Origin: Clostridia bacterium | Lineage (GTDB): Bacteria > Bacillota > Clostridia > Monoglobales > Monoglobaceae | DNA length: 64,000 bases | Direction: 5' to 3' | Assembly (NCBI GenBank): GCA_017397725.1 | Contig: JAFQIA010000023.1 | Location: 1-64,000 of the forward strand | Part shown: positions 1-7,557 of the stretch, one piece after another | How the letters are laid out: each line of letters starts with the position of its first letter | Numbering within the stretch: position 1 is the first letter of the stretch | Program-made: the position numbers and the translations under genes | Notes under the pieces: generated by a model | Database searches by the model: none | The model's input: only the letters and a program-made list of their open reading frames with translations | What the model was told of the DNA's origin: nothing

Positions 1-43
1 AAAGCAGTTTTGGGTTAGGGATTTTTCGTCTTAGAGAAGTCAT

Positions 44-82
44 AAAAAATGCAGGCATACTGGCGTATGTCTGCATTTTTTT
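44..82. terminator. Intrinsic terminator, likely for a gene left of the window
   Basis: A near-perfect hairpin (arms AAAAAATGCAGGCATAC and GTATGTCTGCATTTTTT around TGGC) ends in a run of seven T. It probably closes a transcription unit off the left edge. Positions 83-156 hold no gene I can see. Confidence 0.8.
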
Positions 83-156
83 GCGCACGATCAGCGGAAA
101 ATACCAAGCCAAAACCGACTTCTCCCTAAGAAGTACCGCCCATAGGAAGATTTTTC

Positions 157-185
157 TTGCTTTTGGGAATAAGGTGTGTTATCAT
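157..185 (+). promoter_or_regulatory. Sigma-A type promoter of the thiT transcript
   Basis: A TTGCTT -35 element and a TATCAT -10 element are separated by 17 bp, immediately upstream of the TPP riboswitch. Confidence 0.5.
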
Positions 186-195
186 AAAGAAAATA

Positions 196-280
196 TTCGG
201 GGAGCTTTTGTACAAGGCTGAGAGGAAACAGAGAGTTTCGACCCGGGAACCTGATACGGATAATGCCGGCGTAGGGAAAT
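196..280 (+). promoter_or_regulatory. TPP riboswitch (THI element)
   Basis: The conserved thi-box strings are present in order: GGGGAGC, GGCTGAGAGGAAA, GACCCGGGAACCTGATACGG, ATAATGCCGGCGTAGGGAA. This aptamer class binds thiamine pyrophosphate and switches off thiamine synthesis or uptake genes. The aptamer is followed 25 nt later by a terminator hairpin and then by the thiamine transporter thiT, so control is probably by transcription termination. Confidence 0.95.
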
Positions 281-305
281 GGAACACATTTGTTATCTTT
301 TCGGC

Positions 306-336
306 GGCGGTTCTGTATCAGAACCGCCCCATTTTT
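306..336 (+). terminator. Riboswitch expression-platform terminator
   Basis: GGCGGTTCTG and CAGAACCGCC form a 10-bp stem with a TAT loop, followed by CCATTTTTG. It lies between the TPP aptamer and the thiT ribosome binding site, where it can abort transcription when TPP is bound. Confidence 0.8.
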
Positions 337-354
337 GTATAAGGAGTGTTTTCC

Positions 355-906
355 ATGAGCAAAACCAAAAAATTAACCACCTGCGCCATTTTGATTTCCC
401 TATCTACGGTATTGATTTTTGTTTCCAAGATGATTCCGTCCCTGCCTTGGGGCGGGTCGGTCACCCTTTGCAGTATGGTGCCGCTCATTTTGATTTCCCT
501 GATGCTGGGGCTGAAGTGGGGACTGCTCTCGGGTATGGTTTTTGCCCTCATCCAGATGCTTACCGGCTTTTATCCACCCCCAACCCAGACCTTTTTAGAT
601 TTCACCTTGGTGGTGGTTCTGGACTACTTGCTGGCTTTCGGAGTTCTGGGCATTGCCTGTGTGTTTGACCGCCTGTGCGGGAAAAAGCTCTGGTCCATCC
701 CCTTATCCGGTGCCATCGTCACCGGACTTCGATACCTCTGCCACATCCTGTCCGGCATCCTGATTTGGGGTGTCTACGCAGAGGAGGGGCAAACCGTGCT
801 TGCCTATTCCCTGATTTATAACGGTTCTTATATGATTCCCGAAATTTTGATTACCACCCTTGCCCTTGGGGTTTTAGCCAAATGGATTCGCCATCTGGCA
901 AAATAA
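355..906 (+). CDS. thiT: Thiamine-specific ECF transporter S component ThiT
   Basis: This 183-residue, almost entirely hydrophobic protein with about six membrane spans matches the ThiT (YuaJ) family, the substrate-binding membrane subunit that works with a shared energy-coupling module to import thiamine. Recognisable parts are GGSVTLCSMVP after the first span and the C-terminal stretch with RYLCHILSGILIWG and YSLIYNGSYMIPE, which in ThiT carries thiamine-binding residues. ATG at 355 is preferred to the upstream GTG at 346 because AAGGAG (341-346) lies 8 nt before it. A TPP riboswitch directly upstream supports the substrate. The ATPase and T subunits are not in the window. Confidence 0.95.
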   Translation: MSKTKKLTTCAILISLSTVLIFVSKMIPSLPWGGSVTLCSMVPLILISLMLGLKWGLLSGMVFALIQMLTGFYPPPTQTFLDFTLVVVLDYLLAFGVLGIACVFDRLCGKKLWSIPLSGAIVTGLRYLCHILSGILIWGVYAEEGQTVLAYSLIYNGSYMIPEILITTLALGVLAKWIRHLAK

Positions 907-910
907 AGCA

Positions 911-1034
911 GAGAACACAGGGGACGGTTCTCTGGAACACAGGGGACGGTTCTCTGTGTCGTTAAAAGTCGCTCCTCGTCCGGATGATAGAAAATCCCTT
1001 GCGCGCACAACACACAGAACCGTCCCCTGTGTCG
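911..1034. repeat. Intergenic repeats (GGGACGGTTCT palindrome family) plus a short fragment of the three-hairpin element
   Basis: Two direct copies of ACACAGGGGACGGTTCTCTG lie at 911-960, and an inverted copy (ACACAGAACCGTCCCCTGTG) lies at 1009-1034. Between them, 978-998 (CGTCCGGATGATAGAAAATCC-like) matches the 3' end of the longer repeats at 9087-9265 and 24563-24743. The same short palindrome recurs at 7441, 9040, 9277-9355, 24752, 25302 and 41966-42036. There is no coding potential. Confidence 0.85.
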
Positions 1035-1063
1035 TTGTTTCCTGTGCGCATTGATACCAAAAC

Positions 1064-1091
1064 AAAAAAGCACCCATAGGGTGCTTTTTTT
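1064..1091. terminator. Terminator of spoIIE
   Basis: AAAAAAGCACCC and GGGTGCTTTTTT form a short-loop hairpin with T-runs on both strands. It overlaps the spoIIE stop codon and could also stop readthrough from thiT. Confidence 0.8.
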
Positions 1092-3423
1092 ATTCTAAAC
1101 GCAGGACCATCACCGTCATATCATCGTCCGGTGTGCCGCCTTTTAATGCCAGTGCCTTTTCCATAATCCGGTCCGCCAATTCCTGAACGGGAAGGCTGGA
1201 CGGAAGGTGCTCCAACGTATGGCGCAACCAACCCTCGTGGCCTTGTTTCATTTCCAGACCATCGCTTGCCATCACCACCATATCGCCCCGCCCCAATTTG
1301 TGGACAAAGGTTTCCATCTCCACCTGTGCCACCACCCCTACCGGAAGAGAGGTGCCTCGCACAGTTTCAATCCGATTGCCCCGCTTGATATAGCTTGCCT
1401 CGGCACCGTTTTTGATAAATTCCGCCTCGCCGGTGTTCAGGTCAATCATACAGGTGTCCACCGTGGCAAACGCCTCGTTTGCCGACTTCATCACCATCAC
1501 CGAGTTAATCAGCCGCACCGCCACTGTCTTGTCAAAGCCGGCTTCCATAAACCGCTCAATCAAGGTGACAATACTGCCGCTTTCCCGTCCGGCACGGTGT
1601 CCGCAACCCATCCCATCGCTGAGCGCCGCCAGAAACTTGCCGCCCCGCAGATGGTGCAGACTATAAGAATCGCCGCTCTCCTCCTGTTTGCATCCGGTGG
1701 CAAACCCTGCCGCAATCTGCATCTGGGGTGCCTCGTAAAAATGCAGCTGCAAGGTCGCAGCGTCCTCCGCCTCACGGGTGTCTGCCCGAAAGAAGGTCGC
1801 CCCCAGCACCCCTTTCAAGATGGCGGGAATACTGCGGCAAATCCCCTCATCCACCGGCAAGCCCAAAGAGAGCTGCACTGATTTTCCCATATGAGGAAGG
1901 GCTGTCACCCGCACCTTTTCTACCGTGACTCCTTTGGTCTGGAGGCGGCAGGCAATCTCCTCCGCCGCCAAGGTGTCAAAGGCCGCACCCTCGGCAACCT
2001 CACCGGAAATCTGCCGGAAAATCTCTGCCACTCCGTCAAACTGTTGCCGCACCAAATCCCGATTCTCGCAGAGCTTGCTCTTCCAGACCCGATTGATTTT
2101 ATAGACCTCAAACAGGCGGTTGACCTCTTTGACCAGCGCCTCCTGACGCAGACAGCGTTGGGAGAAGTAGGATCCCACGTCGGTAAGCTCCAACACCCCC
2201 TTTTGCTCCAAAATTTCCAGAAACCGTAGCATGGTCTTGTAGGTGGTATGAAAATTCTTCTGCCAGCAGTCCCGCACCTTACTGCAGTTTTTGCAAACTC
2301 GCTCTGCGGCGGTATCAAACATCATGGCGATATCCTGCATCTCCACCATATTTTCCTTGTCTGAAATCCGCGCAAAGGTTTCTGCCAATGTTTGAAAGGA
2401 TTCTGCCGCCAGATTCAGCTTGTCCTGCACCTGTTCCCGACAAATCCGGCTTTCTACACTCCTGGCAAAATCAAAGTCGGTCAGCTTTTCCCCTGCCCGA
2501 AACACCTTTCCCGGCAGGAGCACCAGCGCCACCGCTCCTAAAATTACTTCATAGAACAAAATGGCATCGCTGCCGCTTTGGGTAGCATACACCGAAAGGA
2601 GTACCCCCACTGCCACCTGTGCGCCTGCAACGCCCCATTTGCCGAATCGGCGCAGCGCCCCGCAGGCAAATCCGCAACCGCCAAACACCGCAAGAAAATT
2701 CAGCAACTCCCCGTTCAGACCCAACACCACCCCTGTGGCAAAGCCTGCCACGGTAGCGGCAAGAAGCCCGCCGGAAACCGCCGCCGTGCCAAGAATGGTC
2801 ATTCCCAACACATTGGCAACCGAAAAGGGCAGAGGAAGACCCTGAAAACTCAACAAGGCAATGGCTCCCATCACACAAAGGGACAATTTTTCCTCCCCTG
2901 AAAAGGGTCTGCCAAAGAACTTGCTGCCCTCCATCAAATCGTGGCACCGGTCAAACACCAGAATCCCCAGTGCCACCAAAACCCCGTCTGCAAGCAGGCG
3001 CAGAATGGTGCCCCCGTCCATTCCGGTAAAAAACATACTGCCGATATCAAAAAACGCAGTCACGGTGACCGCCAGCCAAAGACTGCCTTTGAGGCTTGTC
3101 CCCTCCTGCCGCCGAAACAGGAGCAAACACCCCTCATACACCACGCACGCTCCTATGTAGGCAAACATCCCATCCCCTGAACGGCTGACATAGCCCAGCA
3201 CCACCGCCAGAAACGAAATCAGGCTCTCCTTGGTTCCCTTTCTTTCCATTGCCAGAAAGGCGATTCCAAAGGGTGCAAGACCCACCGCCGGCACTGCACG
3301 GGCAAGAAAGAACCCCGCCAGCCGCGCCAACCACGCGCCGGTGTCTACCCTCTTTGGCATACGCTTTGTTTGCTGCACTTCCCCCTGAGGGAGCAGCATC
3401 AATGTGGTTTCCTTTTCTTTCAT
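1090..3423 (-). CDS. spoIIE: Stage II sporulation protein E, serine phosphatase
   Basis: This 777-residue protein has the SpoIIE layout: a long hydrophobic N-terminal part with about ten membrane spans (roughly residues 35-300), a central regulatory region containing CxxC and other cysteines, and a C-terminal PP2C-type phosphatase domain from about residue 570. Manganese-binding motifs are visible as SDGMGCG near residue 603, MASDGLE and PDDDMTVMV near the end. In Bacillus, SpoIIE dephosphorylates SpoIIAA to release sigma-F in the forespore and helps asymmetric septation. The start has AGGTGAAACA just before ATG. A Spo0A-box promoter lies upstream. The gene marks the organism as a spore former. 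Confidence 0.96.
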   Translation of the reverse strand: MKEKETTLMLLPQGEVQQTKRMPKRVDTGAWLARLAGFFLARAVPAVGLAPFGIAFLAMERKGTKESLISFLAVVLGYVSRSGDGMFAYIGACVVYEGCLLLFRRQEGTSLKGSLWLAVTVTAFFDIGSMFFTGMDGGTILRLLADGVLVALGILVFDRCHDLMEGSKFFGRPFSGEEKLSLCVMGAIALLSFQGLPLPFSVANVLGMTILGTAAVSGGLLAATVAGFATGVVLGLNGELLNFLAVFGGCGFACGALRRFGKWGVAGAQVAVGVLLSVYATQSGSDAILFYEVILGAVALVLLPGKVFRAGEKLTDFDFARSVESRICREQVQDKLNLAAESFQTLAETFARISDKENMVEMQDIAMMFDTAAERVCKNCSKVRDCWQKNFHTTYKTMLRFLEILEQKGVLELTDVGSYFSQRCLRQEALVKEVNRLFEVYKINRVWKSKLCENRDLVRQQFDGVAEIFRQISGEVAEGAAFDTLAAEEIACRLQTKGVTVEKVRVTALPHMGKSVQLSLGLPVDEGICRSIPAILKGVLGATFFRADTREAEDAATLQLHFYEAPQMQIAAGFATGCKQEESGDSYSLHHLRGGKFLAALSDGMGCGHRAGRESGSIVTLIERFMEAGFDKTVAVRLINSVMVMKSANEAFATVDTCMIDLNTGEAEFIKNGAEASYIKRGNRIETVRGTSLPVGVVAQVEMETFVHKLGRGDMVVMASDGLEMKQGHEGWLRHTLEHLPSSLPVQELADRIMEKALALKGGTPDDDMTVMVLRLE

Positions 3424-3452
3424 TGTTTCACCTCCGTAAAGCTTACGAAGGT

Positions 3453-3486
3453 AGTATAACCATATTCTTCCATTTATTCTGTCGAA
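3453..3486 (-). promoter_or_regulatory. Candidate Spo0A-dependent promoter of spoIIE
   Basis: On the minus strand a TTCGACA heptamer (3480-3486, an exact Spo0A box TGTCGAA on the plus strand) is followed after 21 bp by a TATACT -10 element (3453-3458). Bacillus spoIIE and spoIIG promoters are known for 21-22 bp spacing with Spo0A boxes over the -35 region, and this arrangement fits. Confidence 0.65.
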
Positions 3487-3510
3487 ACGGGGTAGCTATC
3501 TGAAAAAATT

Positions 3511-3819
3511 TCAAAATTTTTCCAGCAACATCTGTGCGCATCGAATCAAATAGTAGCCAATGGAAAAAACGCTGAGAAAAATCCCCGCACCCAATGCCAA
3601 ACGACGGGCGGTGTGGGACTTTTCTTTGTTTGCAGAATCGGCTTTTTCTACGGTTTTGCTGTAAGCACGGATGATTCTTTCCGCCTCGGACACAATGTGA
3701 TAGTTTGCCGGCGCAGGGGTAGCGGTTCCGTTGCTCCGAAGAATCAGGATTGCCTTTTCGATGCTTTGCGAATCGATATCATGAATAATAACCACTTTTT
3801 TGGATTGTCTGTCTTTCAT
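3511..3819 (-). CDS. Small membrane-anchored protein of unknown function
   Basis: I do not recognise this 102-residue protein. It starts MKDRQSKKVVIIHDIDSQSI, has a short alpha/beta-looking N-terminal half, a lysine-rich polar linker (about 65-75), and one predicted membrane span near the C-terminus (ALGAGIFLSVFSIGYYLI). The ATG at 3819 is chosen because AGGAGG lies 7 nt upstream; a TTG 18 nt further upstream is the alternative. It sits between spoIIE and tRNA-Ser on the spoIIE strand but appears to be a separate unit. No function should be assigned. Confidence 0.65.
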   Translation of the reverse strand: MKDRQSKKVVIIHDIDSQSIEKAILILRSNGTATPAPANYHIVSEAERIIRAYSKTVEKADSANKEKSHTARRLALGAGIFLSVFSIGYYLIRCAQMLLEKF

Positions 3820-3897
3820 AATTCTGCCTCCTGTCAAAAGTAGTATTGGCAGGATTTGGGTCGGGTATACTTTTTTTAGAAAATTTTGAAAAAACCC

Positions 3898-3925
3898 TTG
3901 CTTTTTTTGAAAAACGTGGTATAAT
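3898..3925 (+). promoter_or_regulatory. Promoter of tRNA-Ser
   Basis: TTGCTT and TATAAT are separated by 16 bp, about 27 nt upstream of the mature tRNA 5' end. Confidence 0.65.
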
Positions 3926-3952
3926 AGACAAGTGGCTTTTCAAGACACCTAT

Positions 3953-4044
3953 GGAGAGGTGGTCGAGATGGTTTAAGGCGCAGCATTGGAAATGCTGTGT
4001 ACGTTTATAGCGTACCGTGGGTTCGAATCCCATCCTCTCCTCCA
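3953..4044 (+). tRNA. tRNA-Ser (anticodon GGA)
   Basis: The cloverleaf folds with acceptor GGAGAGG/CCTCTCC, anticodon stem CAGCA/TGCTG with loop TTGGAAA (anticodon GGA), a long class II variable arm GTACG/CGTAC, and T-loop TTCGAAT. CCA is encoded (4042-4044). The discriminator base reads T (4041), whereas serine tRNAs that I know of in bacteria usually carry G. Confidence 0.95.
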
Positions 4045-4045
4045 G

Positions 4046-4078
4046 AAAAAAGACTTGTCAATCGACAAGTCTTTTTTT
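4046..4078 (+). terminator. Terminator of tRNA-Ser
   Basis: AGACTTGTC and GACAAGTCT pair around a 4-nt loop, with A-run and T-run flanks, directly after the CCA end. Confidence 0.85.
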
Positions 4079-4200
4079 AATGATATTTCCTTTGGAAATG
4101 ATGTCTCTTCGCTCATGATTTGGCAAACATCACATCATTGCGAGTGAAACGAGCAACATCATTTTGAGCGGAGCGAAAAACATCATACCGCCAAACAAGA
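4079..4200. repeat. Post-tRNA array of short palindromes with ACATCAT linkers
   Basis: Units such as ATTTCC-TTT-GGAAAT, TGC(GAGTGAAACGA)GCA and TTT-GAGCGGAGCG-AAAA are separated by GATGT or ACATCAT linkers. The layout resembles the larger array after tRNA-Tyr (49947-50146). There is no coding potential. Confidence 0.6.
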
Positions 4201-4207
4201 CCAAAAA

Positions 4208-4236
4208 TAAAAGCGACTTTTAAAAAGTCGCTTTTT
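4208..4236. terminator. Terminator of glnN
   Basis: AGCGACTTT and AAAGTCGCT form a hairpin with A/T runs on both sides, just beyond the glnN stop codon; it could work in both directions. Confidence 0.75.
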
Positions 4237-4239
4237 CTT

Positions 4240-6366
4240 TTATTGAATACTGAACAGCAAATCGCCGTAGGTGGGCATGGGCCAGACTTCTTTGGGAGTG
4301 TAAATCTCCATTTCGTCAGCTAAGGCACGCATCAGCTCCATCTTGGAGAGAACCTCGTCCCGATAAGCCTCGGCTTGTGCCTGCTTGTCCTCTACCTCTT
4401 TTGCCATATGTACGCTTTGTTCCAGCTCCTCGGTCTTTTGAAACAGCTTTGCACAAAGGTCAGAAAGCTTAACAATCAAGGTTTCTTCCATACTGCAATC
4501 CGCCTTGGGGCAAACCTGCTTTTTCAAAGCCACGGTGTTGCTGAGAGAACCTACATAACCGCTGACTGCCGGCAGAATATCCCGCCGCACCATCTCCATC
4601 ATGGTCAATGCCTCGATGTTGATAACCTTGCTGTAATTGTCAAGGTTAATCTCATAACGGGAATGCGCCTCACCCTCGGTAAAGATATGATGATCTGCAA
4701 ACAGTTTGAGATTCTTTTCTTCCATAAACGCCTTGAGCGCCTCAGGCGCGCTGGGACGGTTGGAAAGTCCACGGCGTTTTGCCTCCTCGACCCATTCCTC
4801 CGAATAGTTGTTGCCGTTGAAGATAATCCGCTTATGGGCTTTCAGGGTATCCTTCAGCACCTTTCTCAGGGCATCCTCAAAGTTCTCTTTGCCCTCCAAC
4901 GCATCGGCAAACCGCTTTAAGATTTCTGCCACAGCGGTATTGAGGATGCAGTTGGGCCCCGAAACAGACAGACTGGAGCCGGGCATACGGAACTCAAACT
5001 TGTTACCGGTAAAAGCAAAGGGGGAGGTACGATTCCGATCGGAGGTGTCCTTGACAAAGTTGGGCAGCGCCTCCACACCGGTCTCCATAATCTCTTTTTT
5101 GCGGGTGTTATAGTCCTCACCATATTCCAGTGCGTGGAGAATGTCAGTCAGCTCGTCCCCAAGGAAAATCGAAATAATCGCAGGGGGTGCTTCTGCCGCA
5201 CCCAGACGGTGGTCGTTGCCCGCCGTTGCAACAGTGAGCCGCAACAAATCCTGATATTCATCCACCGCAGCAATGACTGCACACAAGAAGGTCAAAAACC
5301 GCAGATTCTCCTGTGGTTTTTTGCCGGGGCTGAGCAGATTCTCACCGCCGTCGGTACAGACTGCCCAGTTGTCGTGCTTGCCGCTGCCGTTGACACCGGC
5401 AAACGGTTTTTCGTGGAGCAGACATTTCATAGAATGCTTTTCGGCAATCCGTTTCATCAGTTCCATGGTCAGCTGGTTATGGTCGGTGGCAATGTTGCCC
5501 GCACAATAGATAGGTGCCAGCTCGTGCTGCGCAGGTGCCGCCTCGTTATGTTTGGTTTTTGCCAGAATTCCCAGTTTCCAGAGCTCCTTGTCCAAATCCC
5601 GCATATATGCAGAAACCCGTTCCTTGACCACGCCAAAATAATGGTCATCCAGTTCTTGCCCCTTGGGAGGCATTGCCCCGAACAGCGTTCTGCCGGTAAA
5701 GGTAATATCCCGCCGTTTTGCCGCAACCTTGCGGTCAATCAAAAAGTATTCCTGCTCCGGACCAACGGTGGTTTCCACCCGTTTGGTGGCGGTATCCCCG
5801 AACAAACGCAAAACTCTTAACGCTTGCAGATTCAACGCCTCCAAGGACCGCATCAGGGGTGTCTTTTTGTCCAGCGCCTCGCCGGTGTAAGAACAGAAGA
5901 TGGTGGGAATACAAAGGATATTATCCTTGATAAACGCATTGACCGTGGGATCCCACGCAGTATAGCCTCTTGCCTCAAAGGTAGACCGCAGTCCGCCTGA
6001 GGGAAAGCTGGAAGCATCCGGCTCGCTCTTAATCAGCTCCTTGCCGGAAAACTCCATAATCACCTGATCTTCTCCTGCCGGAGAGATAAAGCTGTCATGC
6101 TTTTCTGCCGTGACACCGGTCATGGGCTGGAACCAGTGGGCAAAATGGGTCACGCCCTTTTCAATCGCCCAATCCTTCATGGCATTCGCCATTCCGTCCG
6201 CCGCCTCACGGGTAAGAGGTACCCCCTCTTCCTTGGTCTTTCTGACCTGAAGATAGATTTCCTCCGACAGCCGTTCTTTCATCACCCGGTCATTAAAGAC
6301 CATAGAGCCAAAGAGTTCCTTCATATCCGCCATGCAATCCGCACGCTCCTTACTGTTGAGGCGCAT
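4240..6366 (-). CDS. glnN: Type III glutamine synthetase
   Basis: At 708 residues this matches the large GSIII (GlnN) class rather than the ~450-residue GSI. It condenses ammonia and glutamate to glutamine with ATP. GSIII features seen are the N-terminal [15 protein letters not shown], a [10 protein letters not shown] glutamate/metal motif, [12 protein letters not shown], and [20 protein letters not shown]. The annotated ATG has GAAAGGC upstream; a second ATG at codon 12 (MADMKELFG, preceded by AAGGAG 12 nt away) lines up better with the usual N-terminus, so the true start is uncertain. It is apparently monocistronic, and no regulator or ammonium transporter lies beside it. Confidence 0.95.
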   Translation of the reverse strand: MRLNSKERADCMADMKELFGSMVFNDRVMKERLSEEIYLQVRKTKEEGVPLTREAADGMANAMKDWAIEKGVTHFAHWFQPMTGVTAEKHDSFISPAGEDQVIMEFSGKELIKSEPDASSFPSGGLRSTFEARGYTAWDPTVNAFIKDNILCIPTIFCSYTGEALDKKTPLMRSLEALNLQALRVLRLFGDTATKRVETTVGPEQEYFLIDRKVAAKRRDITFTGRTLFGAMPPKGQELDDHYFGVVKERVSAYMRDLDKELWKLGILAKTKHNEAAPAQHELAPIYCAGNIATDHNQLTMELMKRIAEKHSMKCLLHEKPFAGVNGSGKHDNWAVCTDGGENLLSPGKKPQENLRFLTFLCAVIAAVDEYQDLLRLTVATAGNDHRLGAAEAPPAIISIFLGDELTDILHALEYGEDYNTRKKEIMETGVEALPNFVKDTSDRNRTSPFAFTGNKFEFRMPGSSLSVSGPNCILNTAVAEILKRFADALEGKENFEDALRKVLKDTLKAHKRIIFNGNNYSEEWVEEAKRRGLSNRPSAPEALKAFMEEKNLKLFADHHIFTEGEAHSRYEINLDNYSKVINIEALTMMEMVRRDILPAVSGYVGSLSNTVALKKQVCPKADCSMEETLIVKLSDLCAKLFQKTEELEQSVHMAKEVEDKQAQAEAYRDEVLSKMELMRALADEMEIYTPKEVWPMPTYGDLLFSIQ

Positions 6367-6461
6367 TTTGCGCCTTTCTTTCCATTTTTTCTATTATATA
6401 GCCTATCCGCCTTTTTGTCAAGTTTGCCAACTCCTGTCGCAAAGAGTCGATGGAAATATTT

Positions 6462-6488
6462 TGCAATTTATCCATATTATGCTATAAT
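6462..6488 (+). promoter_or_regulatory. Likely promoter of the Noc-like gene
   Basis: TTGCAA (6462-6467) and TATAAT (6483-6488) have 15 bp between them; a shifted TAATAT -10 at 6486 would give 18 bp. Confidence 0.4.
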
Positions 6489-6525
6489 ATGGATAGAATG
6501 TAAAATTTTGGAAAGGAGCTTTCTT

Positions 6526-7410
6526 ATGTTGTTGGATTATAAAAAAAGGGGGACGGTGCGGGAGCTTAGGCGCAGCGACCCCAAGCAGGAGGCAGAGGCA
6601 TTAGAGCAGAGCCGAAACTTTACCCGATGTGGGGAAACCCGAACCATTCCCATCAAGAACATTCTTCCCAACCCTCATCAGCCAAGGCAGGAGTTTGACA
6701 AGGCGGCGTTGCAGGATTTGGCAATTTCGATTATGGAATACGGACTGATGCAGCCCATTACGGTGCGGCAGATTGGACCCTTTGACTATGAGCTGATTGC
6801 CGGAGAACGCCGTCTGACCGCCTGTCGCAATCTGGGAATGGCGTACATACCCGCCATCATTATGGCGGCAAACGCCACCGACAGCGCCGTCCTTGCCTTG
6901 GTGGAGAATATTCAGCGGGAAAATCTGAATTATCTGGAAGAGGCGGAGGCGTTCAGCAACCTCATCAGCGAGCACGGACTGACGCAGGAAGAATTGGCGG
7001 ACAAGCTGGGCAAAAGCCAATCCACCATTGCCAACAAGATTCGGATTCTGCGGCTATCCCCTGCGGTGCGGCAGGTACTAACTGAGCACAACCTCTCTGA
7101 GCGGCATGCCCGTGCGCTTTTGCGCCTGCCGGAAGAGAAACAACGGCTACGGGCGGTCAAGCTGATTGCTGAGCGGGGGTTCAACGTGGCAAAGACCGAG
7201 GAGCTGGTGGACAAGCTTTTGCAGGCGCCCCAAAAGCCGCTGCCGGAAACCAAGGCCTCCGAGGGCAGAATCTTTCGGGATATGCGGGTATTTCACAACA
7301 CCATCCGCCAGGCAGTGGATATGATGCGAAAATCCGGCATTGACGCCAGCGCCAATAAGACCGAAAACGATTCCTGTATTGAATATACCATTGTAATTCC
7401 CAAACAATAA
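6526..7410 (+). CDS. noc: ParB/Noc-family DNA-binding protein
   Basis: This 294-residue protein has the ParB fold: an N-terminal CTP-binding domain with GERRLTACRNLG and the ENIQRENLNYLEEAEAF signature, then a helix-turn-helix (LTQEELADKLGKSQSTIANKIRIL), then a C-terminal dimerisation region. It is a paralogue of the parB at 36.7 kb. Because a dedicated parA-parB pair with parS exists elsewhere in the window, this copy is more likely Noc (nucleoid occlusion), which shares the fold but binds its own sites. ATG at 6526 follows GGAAAGGAG; the open frame extending upstream to 6097 is antisense to glnN and not coding. It stands alone between terminators. Confidence 0.8.
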   Translation: MLLDYKKRGTVRELRRSDPKQEAEALEQSRNFTRCGETRTIPIKNILPNPHQPRQEFDKAALQDLAISIMEYGLMQPITVRQIGPFDYELIAGERRLTACRNLGMAYIPAIIMAANATDSAVLALVENIQRENLNYLEEAEAFSNLISEHGLTQEELADKLGKSQSTIANKIRILRLSPAVRQVLTEHNLSERHARALLRLPEEKQRLRAVKLIAERGFNVAKTEELVDKLLQAPQKPLPETKASEGRIFRDMRVFHNTIRQAVDMMRKSGIDASANKTENDSCIEYTIVIPKQ

Positions 7411-7438
7411 AAAGAGCACCCAGTGGGTGCTCTTTTTT
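7410..7438. terminator. Terminator after the Noc-like gene
   Basis: AAGAGCACCC and GGGTGCTCTT pair with a 3-nt loop and a T6 tail. The same hairpin sequence recurs at 9009-9037. Confidence 0.85.
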
Positions 7439-7440
7439 GG

Positions 7441-7481
7441 TGCACACAGAACCGTCCCCTGTGTTCCCGTCCCCTGTGCGG
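7441..7481. repeat. GGGACGGTTCT-family intergenic repeat
   Basis: ACACAGAACCGTCCCCTGTG followed by a partial second copy (CCGTCCCCTGTGCG). Confidence 0.8.
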
Positions 7482-7557
7482 AATATTATTTCCCTTGACA
7501 CGCAGTGGCATTTCTTTTGCATTATCATAAAATAAAAAAAGCGAAAGGAGAATGAAC

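Noticed and set aside
1..150. Complementary segments around the first terminator (CTTAGAGAAGTC with GACTTCTCCCTAAG; GTTTTGG with CCAAAAC)
   Set aside because: The order is not nested and the upstream sequence is cut by the window edge, so no structure can be supported.
6097..6525. Upstream extension of the Noc-like gene
   Set aside because: It is antisense to glnN and lacks a binding site. A good GGAAAGGAG and promoter precede ATG 6526.
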